DNA of 15,882 nt. Source: Pseudomonadota bacterium. Its GTDB lineage: Bacteria > Pseudomonadota > Gammaproteobacteria > Burkholderiales > Burkholderiaceae_D. Location: contig JAEWEK010000288.1 in assembly GCA_023389425.1 (NCBI GenBank), forward strand, positions 1-15,882, read 5' to 3'. The notes beneath the pieces were generated by a model, which searched no databases, was not told the DNA's origin, and worked only from the letters and a program-made list of their open reading frames with translations. The position numbers were made by a program, and so were the translations under genes. Below are positions 6,693 through 15,244 of this stretch, piece by piece (the first letter of the stretch is position 1; each line of letters begins with the position of its first letter).

Positions 6693-6804
6693 TTGTGGTG
6701 TGCTCAGAAATGGGATTCCCGCCTTCGCGGGAACGACGGGCTGTTTTATTGTGGTGTGCCTGAAAATGGGGTTCCCGCCTTCGCGGGAACGACGGGGTGT
6801 TGGA
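6693..6804 (+). repeat. 56-bp tandem repeat carrying REP-like units R4 and R5
   Basis: Two head-to-tail copies (6693-6748 and 6749-6804) with 48 of 56 positions identical by direct comparison. Each starts TTGTGGTGTGC and contains the stem TTCCCGC-CTTC-GCGGGAA followed by CGACGGG. The second copy ends 13 bases from the sdaA stop codon, so R5 is positioned as a 3' stabiliser or terminator of the kbl-tdh-sdaA transcript. The flank is duplicated along with the palindrome, pointing to local tandem duplication and not to two independent insertions. Confidence 0.85.
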
Positions 6805-6817
6805 GGGTGTTGGGCGA

Positions 6818-8209
6818 TCAGCAGGCCGCGTGATTGACCGTCACCACGTGAATCGCGAGGCCGCCCAGCGAGGTCTCCTTGTACTTGGCCTGCATGTCGT
6901 ATCCGGTCTGGCGCATCGTTTCGATGACGTCGTCGAGGCTGACGAAGTGGGTGCCGTCACCCTTCAGTGCGAGCGAGGCCGCGGTGATCGCCTTGATCGC
7001 GCCCATGCCGTTGCGCTCGATGCAGGGGATCTGCACCAGGCCGCCGATCGGGTCGCACGTCATGCCGAGGTGGTGCTCGATGCCGATTTCGGCCGCGTTC
7101 TCGATCTGCTCGTTGGTGCCGCCGAGTGCCGCCACCAATCCCGCCGCCGCCATCGCGCAAGCCACGCCGACTTCGCCCTGGCAGCCAATTTCGGCGCCGG
7201 AGATCGATGCGTTCCGCTTGCACAGCATCCCGATCGCGGCAGCCGTCAGCAGGAAGCTGCGGATGCCGGCCGCCGGATCGCTCGGGCGGCAGTCTTCGGC
7301 GTAGTAGCGCAGCACCGCCGGGATGATGCCGGCCGCGCCGTTGGTCGGCGCCGTGACCACGCGGCCGCCAGCGGCGTTTTCTTCATTGACCGCCATCGCG
7401 AACAGGCTCACGTGATTGAGCGCGTCGTGCGGCAAAGTGTTGCGGCGCTGGCCGGACGACTCGGCGTCCTGTTCCTGCTTCCACAGCAAGGCGGCGCGGC
7501 GCTTGACGTTCAGGCCACCTGGCAATTGGCCGCTGGTGACCAGGCCATGCGCGATACAGTCGCGCATCACGCGCCAGATGCGGTCCAGGCCAGCGTCCAG
7601 CTCCTCTTCGCTCATGCGGGCGCACTCGTTCGCGCGCAGCATGTGCGGGATCGTCATGCCGTTGGCCTTGCCGAGCGCGAGCAACTGGCTCATGGTATCG
7701 AAGGGATACGGCACATGCACGGACGGCGCATCGGCGGAGGCCTGGCTGTCGCCCGCGGCCGTGATGAAGCCGCCGCCTACCGAGAAGTAGACTTTTTCGA
7801 TCTCGCGACCGTCCGCGAAGCGCAGCACGAAGCGCATGCCGTTCGGGTGTTCGGGCATGGTTTCGGTCTTGTGCCAGACGAGGTTCGTCCTGGCCGAAAA
7901 CGGGACTTCCTTCACGCCGAGCAGCGCGAGCCTGCCGTCCAGTTCAGCTTCGTCGAGCTTGTCCTCGACCGCATCAGGGTCGACGCCCTGCGGGGTTTCG
8001 CCCATCAGGCCGAGGATCACGGCCTTGTCGGTGGCGTGGCCGACCCCGGTCAGCGCGAGCGATCCGTACAGGTGCGCTTCGACGGCGACCGCGTCGTCCA
8101 GCGGCCCGGCCTCGAGCAGGAAGCGGCGCGCGGCCACCATCGGCCCCACAGTGTGCGAGCTCGATGGTCCGATGCCGATCTTGAAAAGGTCAAATACGCT
8201 CATGTCCAT
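6818..8209 (-). CDS. sdaA: L-serine ammonia-lyase (iron-sulfur serine dehydratase)
   Basis: A 463-residue single-chain [4Fe-4S] enzyme that deaminates L-serine to pyruvate and ammonia. The N-terminal beta domain begins MDMSVFDLFKIGIGPSSSHT, diagnostic of the family. Cluster cysteines are visible at Cys343 (GCQGEVG), Cys385 (MTCDPIGG) and Cys396 (QIPCIERN). The final residue is Cys463, matching the tail cysteine that in the Legionella enzyme occupies the cluster site until substrate arrives. The ATG at 8209 is preferred over 8203 because GGAGA sits six bases upstream. The gene lies 66 bases after tdh on the same strand and completes a threonine/glycine/serine-to-pyruvate route with kbl and tdh. 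Confidence 0.96.
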   Translation of the reverse strand: MDMSVFDLFKIGIGPSSSHTVGPMVAARRFLLEAGPLDDAVAVEAHLYGSLALTGVGHATDKAVILGLMGETPQGVDPDAVEDKLDEAELDGRLALLGVKEVPFSARTNLVWHKTETMPEHPNGMRFVLRFADGREIEKVYFSVGGGFITAAGDSQASADAPSVHVPYPFDTMSQLLALGKANGMTIPHMLRANECARMSEEELDAGLDRIWRVMRDCIAHGLVTSGQLPGGLNVKRRAALLWKQEQDAESSGQRRNTLPHDALNHVSLFAMAVNEENAAGGRVVTAPTNGAAGIIPAVLRYYAEDCRPSDPAAGIRSFLLTAAAIGMLCKRNASISGAEIGCQGEVGVACAMAAAGLVAALGGTNEQIENAAEIGIEHHLGMTCDPIGGLVQIPCIERNGMGAIKAITAASLALKGDGTHFVSLDDVIETMRQTGYDMQAKYKETSLGGLAIHVVTVNHAAC

Positions 8210-8243
8210 GAGCAGTCTCCGGTGATTTTTATTGTAGTAGTTT

Positions 8244-8260
8244 GCCCCGAGCCACGGGGC
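8244..8260. other. hairpin in the tdh-sdaA gap
   Basis: GCCCCG (8244-8249) and CGGGGC (8255-8260) form a 6-bp GC stem with a five-base loop between tdh and sdaA. On the transcribed strand it is followed by AAACTACTACAAT and not by a U-run, so it is more likely an RNA-processing or partial attenuation element than a true terminator. Confidence 0.35.
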
Positions 8261-8275
8261 CCGGAGAGCGTGATG

Positions 8276-9241
8276 TTACGCGGCTTCGGTGACGGCGCCA
8301 ACGTCAATATTTTTCAGCATGTCGGCGACCATTTCGTCCACGCCGATGCGGGCTTTCCAGCCCCAATCCGCGGTAGCGCGGCCGTCGTCCAGGCTTTTCG
8401 GCCAGCTGTCGGCGATGGCCTGGCGGCTGTCCGGCTTGTAGGCGATGGCGAATTCCGGCAGCGCGTACTTGATCGCGGCAGCCAGCTCGCGCGGGTTGAA
8501 CGACACGCCGGCGACGTTGTACGAGGAGCGGATCTTGACCTGTTCGGCCGGCGCTTCCATCAGCTCGATGGTGGCGCGGATCGCGTCCGGCATGTAGATC
8601 ATCGGCAGCGTGGTCTCGGGACCGAGGAAGCATTCGTAGGTTTCGCCGCGCAGCGCCGAATGGAAGATGGCGATGGCGTAGTCGGTGGTGCCGCCGCCCG
8701 GGGGCGACTTGTAGCTGATGATGCCCGGGTAGCGGATGCTGCGCACGTCCACGCCGTACTTGGCATGGTAGTACTCGCACAGGCGTTCGCCGGCCAGCTT
8801 GCTGATGCCGTAGATCGTGGTCGGGTCCATGACCGTGTACTGCGGCGTGTCGTTGGCCGGAGTGTTCGGGCCGAAGGCGGCGATCGACGAAGGCCAGAAG
8901 ATCTTCAGCGGCTTGCCTGCCTCGCCGCGCTCGCGTGCGATCTCGAGGATGTTGAGCAGGCCGTCCATGTTCAGGGTCCAGGCCTTGAGCGGCGCTTTTT
9001 CGCCGGTGGCCGACAGCAGCGCGGCCAGCTGGTAGACCTGGGTGATGTCTTCGTCGGCGATCAGTTGCGCCACGCCGGCCTTGTCCAGCACGTCGACCGT
9101 GGTGTAGCGCTTGGCGCCGAAGCGGTTGTCGGTGCCGATGTCCGAGGCGATCACGTTGTCCGCGCCGTGCTTCGCGGCGAGTGCGGAGACAAGCTCGCTG
9201 CCGATCTGTCCGTTGGCGCCGATGATGAGGATGCGTTCCAT
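8276..9241 (-). CDS. tdh: L-threonine 3-dehydrogenase, extended SDR type
   Basis: A 321-residue NAD-dependent short-chain (extended SDR/epimerase-like) dehydrogenase that oxidises L-threonine to 2-amino-3-ketobutyrate. The nucleotide-binding motif G8-x-x-G11-x-x-G14 is in ILIIGANGQIG. The catalytic residues are Ser118/Ser119 (WPSSIAAFGP) and YGISK with Tyr144 and Lys148. The RSIRYPGIISYKSPPGGGTTDYAI segment is characteristic of SDR-type threonine dehydrogenases, as known from Cupriavidus necator. This is not the zinc-dependent MDR-type Tdh of E. coli. It follows kbl by 19 bases, with AAGG ahead of the ATG at 9241, so the two form an operon that feeds the unstable ketoacid straight to Kbl. Confidence 0.95.
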   Translation of the reverse strand: MERILIIGANGQIGSELVSALAAKHGADNVIASDIGTDNRFGAKRYTTVDVLDKAGVAQLIADEDITQVYQLAALLSATGEKAPLKAWTLNMDGLLNILEIARERGEAGKPLKIFWPSSIAAFGPNTPANDTPQYTVMDPTTIYGISKLAGERLCEYYHAKYGVDVRSIRYPGIISYKSPPGGGTTDYAIAIFHSALRGETYECFLGPETTLPMIYMPDAIRATIELMEAPAEQVKIRSSYNVAGVSFNPRELAAAIKYALPEFAIAYKPDSRQAIADSWPKSLDDGRATADWGWKARIGVDEMVADMLKNIDVGAVTEAA

Positions 9242-9260
9242 TGCGTTTTACCTTGAATGC

Positions 9261-10466
9261 TTAGTTGTTCTTGATGATGCCGAGTTCGCGGCCGGCCTGC
9301 TCGAAGGCGGCCAGCACGCGGTCCAGCTGTTCGCGGGTGTGCGCGGCCGAGACCTGGGTGCGCACGCGCGCCTGCCCCATCGGCACCACCGGGTAGAAGA
9401 AGCCGGACAGCAGCACGCCCAGTTCGAACATGCGGGCCGCGAATTTCTGCGCCAGCGGCGCCTCGAACAGCATCACCGGAACCACCGGGTGCGTGCCCGG
9501 CTTGATGGTGAAGCCGATGCGCTCGATCTCCTTGCGGAAGTAGGCGGTGTTTTCTTCCAGGCGGTCGCGCAGCTCGGTCGATTTGCCGATGCGGTCCAGC
9601 ACCGACAGCGAGGCGCCGGCGATCATCGGGGCCAGGGTGTTGGAGAACAGGTAGGGGCGCGACTTCTGGCGCAGGGTCTCGATGACTTCCTTGCGGCCCG
9701 AGGTGAAGCCGCCCATCGCGCCGCCGAGCGCCTTGCCGAGCGTGCCGGTGATGATGTCGATCTTGCCGATCACGCCGCAGTGCTCGTGCGTGCCGCGGCC
9801 GGTCTTGCCCATGAAGCCGGTGGCATGCGAGTCGTCGACCATGGTCAGCGCGCCGTATTTTTCGGCCAGCGCGACGATCTTGTCCAGCTGGGCGATGGTG
9901 CCGTCCATCGAGAACACGCCGTCGGTGACGATGACCTTGTGGCGCTTGCCAGCTTCGGTGGCGGCCTGCAGCTGCTTTTCCAGGTCGGCCATGTCGTTGT
10001 TGGCGTAGCGGTAGCGCGCGGCCTTGCACAGGCGGACGCCGTCGATGATCGAAGCGTGGTTCAGGGCGTCGGAGATGATGGCGTCGTTCTCGTCGAACAG
10101 CGGCTCGAACACGCCGCCGTTGGCGTCGAAGGCGGCGGCGTAAAGGATGGTGTCTTCGGTGCCGAGGAAGCTTGACAGGGCTTGCTCGAGCTCCTTGTGC
10201 ACGGTCTGGGTGCCGCAGATGAAGCGCACCGACGACAGGCCGTAGCCGTATTTGGCCAGCGCGGCTTCGGCGGCCTTTTGCGTTTGCTCGTCGCCGGACA
10301 GGCCGAGGTAGTTGTTGGCGCACATATTGATCAAGGTGCGGCCGTCCTGGGCCACCACTTCGGCGCCCTGGCGCGATGCCAGCACGCGCTCCGGCTTGAA
10401 CAGGCCCTGCTCGCGCAGGTTTTCCAGGTTCTGCTGCAGGCCCGTGTAAAACGCTTGATCGCTCAT
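9261..10466 (-). CDS. kbl: glycine C-acetyltransferase (2-amino-3-ketobutyrate CoA ligase)
   Basis: A 401-residue PLP enzyme of the alpha-oxoamine synthase family that cleaves 2-amino-3-ketobutyrate with CoA to glycine and acetyl-CoA. The motifs MCANNYLGLS (48-57), SHATGFMGKTGRGT (213-226) and the PLP lysine in GTLGKALGG (Lys245) agree with E. coli Kbl (lysine at 244, total about 398). The ATG at 10466 is preceded by GAGGGAAAAG. It is the first gene of the kbl-tdh(-sdaA) unit and is divergent from an Xre-cupin regulator, with 196 bases between the two start codons for shared control. Confidence 0.97.
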   Translation of the reverse strand: MSDQAFYTGLQQNLENLREQGLFKPERVLASRQGAEVVAQDGRTLINMCANNYLGLSGDEQTQKAAEAALAKYGYGLSSVRFICGTQTVHKELEQALSSFLGTEDTILYAAAFDANGGVFEPLFDENDAIISDALNHASIIDGVRLCKAARYRYANNDMADLEKQLQAATEAGKRHKVIVTDGVFSMDGTIAQLDKIVALAEKYGALTMVDDSHATGFMGKTGRGTHEHCGVIGKIDIITGTLGKALGGAMGGFTSGRKEVIETLRQKSRPYLFSNTLAPMIAGASLSVLDRIGKSTELRDRLEENTAYFRKEIERIGFTIKPGTHPVVPVMLFEAPLAQKFAARMFELGVLLSGFFYPVVPMGQARVRTQVSAAHTREQLDRVLAAFEQAGRELGIIKNN

Positions 10467-10536
10467 CTCTTTTCCCTCGTCTCGATGCCGGCTTGACCGA
10501 CGGTTGCCCGATGCTGTACTTTTGCCAAATATTCTT

Positions 10537-10618
10537 CAAGTTCGACGCATTACCCGCATTCCGCTATGTCGAACACAAATTCAATATAATGGATATTACG
10601 CCCGACCGTTGAACTTGG
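10537..10618. promoter_or_regulatory. divergent kbl / regulator control region with GTYGAAC repeats
   Basis: The gap between kbl and the regulator holds a perfect TATAAT at 10585-10590, a plausible -10 for the rightward regulator gene without a clear -35. The motif GTYGAAC occurs three times: GTTCGAC at 10540-10546 (inverted), GTCGAAC at 10568-10574 and GTTGAACTTG at 10608-10617. The first two form a 7-bp inverted repeat with a 21-bp spacer, and the second and third are 40 bp apart. Two copies flank the -10, as expected for autoregulatory operators. Binding by the adjacent Xre-cupin protein is inference. Confidence 0.45.
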
Positions 10619-10662
10619 CAAGAGTTCTTCAGGCTAGCAGATATAGATAATTGCAGTCGCCC

Positions 10663-11238
10663 ATGAAAACACCCGTCAATACCAATTCCCCACCTGAAGT
10701 CGGTGCCACCCTGCAACGCCTGCGCCTCGAGCGCGGACTGACGCTGGAGGACTTGTCGCGCATCGCCGGCGTGTCGAAGTCAATGCTGTCGCAGATCGAG
10801 CGGGAGAAAGCCAACCCGACCATTGCGATTACCTGGCGGCTGTCCAATGCGCTCGGTGTGGGGATCGGGGAATTGCTCGCGGCTGAGCCGCGCGACGTCG
10901 ATACGATCCGGGTGCTGGAGGCGCACGAGACGCCTACCCTGCCCGGCCAGCATGCCGGTTATGTGCTGCGCATCCTGGGGCCGATGGAGTTGGCGGGCAA
11001 GTACGAGTGGTATGAGCTGACGCTGGCGCCGGGCGGCGAACTGGCCTCACAGGCGCATGATCCGGGGACCAATGAGCACCTGACCGTGCTGCACGGGGCG
11101 CTCGAAGTCGAGGTCGGGGCCAGCAAGCGCAAAGTCAAGATGGGGGCGACGGCACGGTATCCGGCGGATCAGGATCATGTGATCCGGAATCTGGGGAAGA
11201 CGGAGGCGAAGGGGTACCTGGTGGTGGTGCATCGGTGA
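10663..11238 (+). CDS. Xre-family regulator with C-terminal cupin domain
   Basis: A 191-residue two-domain regulator. The N-terminal HTH spans about residues 13-72 (LRLERGLTLEDLSRIAGVSKSMLSQIEREKANPT), and a cupin effector domain spans about 117-190 (HDPGTNEHLTVLHGALEVEVG). HTH-cupin proteins typically bind small metabolites and control a neighbouring catabolic operon. The divergent position next to kbl-tdh suggests control of threonine catabolism, with threonine or a product as a possible ligand. The usual HxH start of the cupin metal motif is weak (HDPGTNEH), so it may not bind metal. I chose the ATG at 10663; a TTG at 10651 would add four residues. Neither start has a strong ribosome-binding site. 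Confidence 0.9.
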   Translation: MKTPVNTNSPPEVGATLQRLRLERGLTLEDLSRIAGVSKSMLSQIEREKANPTIAITWRLSNALGVGIGELLAAEPRDVDTIRVLEAHETPTLPGQHAGYVLRILGPMELAGKYEWYELTLAPGGELASQAHDPGTNEHLTVLHGALEVEVGASKRKVKMGATARYPADQDHVIRNLGKTEAKGYLVVVHR

Positions 11239-11274
11239 GCGGGGTGCGCACCAGTTAATACCTGTTACTTGACG

Positions 11275-11379
11275 ACGTCGTCCCCGCGAAGGCGGGGACC
11301 CATGCTGCGCTTGCGTGTACGCGGCAGTCGCGCGGCGACGCTCAGTGTCCATGGGTCCCCGCCTCCGCGGGGACGACGT
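11275..11379. repeat. REP-like inverted pair R6/R7
   Basis: Two 30-bp arms (11275-11304 and 11350-11379) are inverted copies matching at 29 of 30 positions, separated by 45 bases. Each arm contains its own stem (GTCCCCGC-GAAG-GCGGGGAC in R6). The pair sits between the convergent regulator and peptidase genes, and R7 ends eight bases from the peptidase stop. It probably works as a bidirectional terminator or stabiliser. The variant core (GGGGACCCATG in place of GGGAACCCCAT) marks a subfamily distinct from the copies at 3478 and 6693. Confidence 0.87.
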
Positions 11380-11387
11380 GCTAATAC

Positions 11388-13532
<2,145 letters not shown>

Positions 13533-13617
13533 ATTCTTCTCTTTCTCGTGGAATGATGGGTAATGCCGCTGGGCATGATAGCGCGAAATCTCGCTAGCGG
13601 GGATTGGACCGCGGCTG

Positions 13618-13652
13618 GCCAACAAATGTTTGTTGAACCAACATTTGTTGGC
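13618..13652. promoter_or_regulatory. perfect 13-bp inverted repeat upstream of the S9 peptidase
   Basis: GCCAACAAATGTT (13618-13630) and AACATTTGTTGGC (13640-13652) are exact complements around a nine-base spacer. The element lies between the Sel1 gene stop (ten bases away) and the peptidase start (86 bases away). It is AT-rich against a GC-rich background and lacks a clear U-run on either side, so an operator is as likely as a terminator. A TATCAT at 13575-13580 (minus strand) is a possible -10 for the peptidase, which would put the palindrome near -55. No good -35 is seen. Confidence 0.6.
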
Positions 13653-13662
13653 GAGGGAGGGA

Positions 13663-15054
13663 TCAGTCGGGCCGGCGTTCAAGGCGGCGGTGCGCCAGCT
13701 GCCAGTCGCGCGACATGTCCAGCGCCCAGCCGATTTCCGCCGCAGACAGGCGACGCGCGACGATGCTCTTGTTGGTGCTGGCGGTTTCGTCGCCGGCCTC
13801 GGCGGCCAGCAGCATCCACATATAGGAACGCACCTTGTCGCGCCCGACACCACGGCCGCTGCCGTACATGCCGCCGAGGTTGTACTGGGCCAGCGCATGC
13901 CCCTGCTCGGCCGCCCGCTCGTACCAGAACACGGCCATGGCATCGTCGTGCTGGATGCCTTGCCCGTTGGCGTACATCACCCCGAGATTGTTCTGGGCGC
14001 TGGCATCGCCCTGCTCGGCGGCCAGGCGGTACCAGTAGGCCGCCTCTTCGTCGTCGCGGGCCACACCCTGCCCATTGGCGTAGATGACGCCAAGATTGAA
14101 CTGGGCATTGGCCGCACCCTGTTCTGCCGCGCGGCGATACCAGTCCAGCGCGCGCAGCGGGTCGCGCGCGGTACCGACGCCGTTGGCGTACATATTGCCG
14201 AGGTTGTACTGCGCCAGCACATGGCCCTGGTCGGCGGCGCGCAAGTACCAGGTGAACGCCCGTGCCTCGTCGCGCTCGACGCCTTCGCCATTGGCCAGCA
14301 TGAGGGCCAGCGAAAATTGCGCGTCGGGGTCGCCCTGCTCGCCGGCGCGCTGCAGCCAGGCGTAGGCACGCAGCCGGTCCGGCTTGACGCCCTGGCCTTC
14401 GCCGTAGGCCAGGCCGAGCTGGCGCTGCGCCACCGGGTCGCCCTGGGCGGCCGCTTGCCGGAACCAGCACAGGGCTTGCACGTCGTTGCCCTCGACACCC
14501 TGCCCGCGCTTGTACATCAGGCCGAGATTGAGCTGGGCCTGGGCATTGCCCTGCACGGCGGCCTTGCGAAACCAGGCCATGGCCAGCGGGAAATTGATGG
14601 CCGCGCCGATGCCGTGCAGATAGCATTCGGCCAGCAAGACCTGCGCGCTGGCCACGCCCTGCTCCGCCGCGCGGTAGAACCACGCCAGCGCCAGTTCGGC
14701 ATTGGCGGCCAGACCGCGGCCCTTTTTATACATCTGCCCGAGATTCTGCTGGGCGGATGCATCGCCCTGCTCCGCCGCGCGCCGGAACCAATACGCTGCT
14801 TCGTTGTCGTTTTGCTCGGTGCCGCGGCCGTTGTAGTACATGGCGCCAAGATGGTTCTGCGCGAACGCGATGCCCTGGCGCGCGGACTTGCGCAAGCATT
14901 GGAAGGCGCGGGCGTCGTCGCGTTCGATGCCGTCGCCCCGCTTGTACATGAGGCCGAGGTTGAACTGCGCGTAAGGATCTCCCTGCTCAGCCGCCTGGCG
15001 GAACCAGACGTAGGCCTGGTGTGAAGCTTCGCGAGAGACGTTTTGGCGATTCAT
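13663..15054 (-). CDS. Sel1-like repeat protein
   Basis: A 463-residue protein made almost entirely of Sel1-like (SLR, TPR-related) repeats. Eleven consecutive units of exactly 36 residues run from about residue 10, each of the form ..AxxWxxxAAxQGxxxAQxNLGxMYxxGxGVxxD, followed by a twelfth degenerate unit (KVRSYMWMLLAAEAGDETAS) and a basic tail. SLR proteins form alpha-solenoid scaffolds for protein interaction. There is no signal peptide or membrane segment, so it is probably cytoplasmic, unlike many exported SLR proteins. A strong GGAGG sits just before the ATG at 15054. The partner is unknown, and neighbours on both sides are unrelated. Confidence 0.93.
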   Translation of the reverse strand: MNRQNVSREASHQAYVWFRQAAEQGDPYAQFNLGLMYKRGDGIERDDARAFQCLRKSARQGIAFAQNHLGAMYYNGRGTEQNDNEAAYWFRRAAEQGDASAQQNLGQMYKKGRGLAANAELALAWFYRAAEQGVASAQVLLAECYLHGIGAAINFPLAMAWFRKAAVQGNAQAQLNLGLMYKRGQGVEGNDVQALCWFRQAAAQGDPVAQRQLGLAYGEGQGVKPDRLRAYAWLQRAGEQGDPDAQFSLALMLANGEGVERDEARAFTWYLRAADQGHVLAQYNLGNMYANGVGTARDPLRALDWYRRAAEQGAANAQFNLGVIYANGQGVARDDEEAAYWYRLAAEQGDASAQNNLGVMYANGQGIQHDDAMAVFWYERAAEQGHALAQYNLGGMYGSGRGVGRDKVRSYMWMLLAAEAGDETASTNKSIVARRLSAAEIGWALDMSRDWQLAHRRLERRPD

Positions 15055-15197
15055 CTGTTCCTCCGGCGCAAAGCCGTTGAAAACGCGAAAAATGTCGCAC
15101 CATCGGGCCGAGCGGCCTGAAGACTATTGATAAAATTCTAAGTGGGCGGATATGCATGGAGCTTGACCGCGCACAATCGTACCGACCCACCGCGCAT

Positions 15198-15223
15198 AAA
15201 AAATCCGCTGGCTTGCGGCGGAT
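15198..15223 (-). terminator. intrinsic terminator downstream of the exonuclease
   Basis: On the minus strand ATCCGC and GCGGAT (15218-15223 and 15203-15208) form a 6-bp stem with a nine-base loop, followed directly by a run of six T. It lies 21 bases after the exonuclease stop. The rest of the gap to the Sel1 gene shows only a weak -10-like TAGAAT at 15135-15140 (minus strand). Confidence 0.75.
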
Positions 15224-15244
15224 ATTGGAAGGGATTGCCTTGGC

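Noticed and set aside
3478..6804. Palindromic repeats as a CRISPR array
   Set aside because: Copies are in mixed orientation, irregularly spaced and without unique spacers of constant length, and there are no cas genes.
6797..9256. Long open frame on the plus strand opposite sdaA and tdh
   Set aside because: It is antisense to two clearly identified enzymes, lacks recognisable motifs, is rich in Arg, His, Ala and Gly as expected of a GC-rich shadow frame, and has no ribosome-binding site.
13663..15054. 108-bp periodicity read as a non-coding satellite repeat
   Set aside because: The period equals the 36-codon Sel1 repeat and the reading frame is intact throughout.
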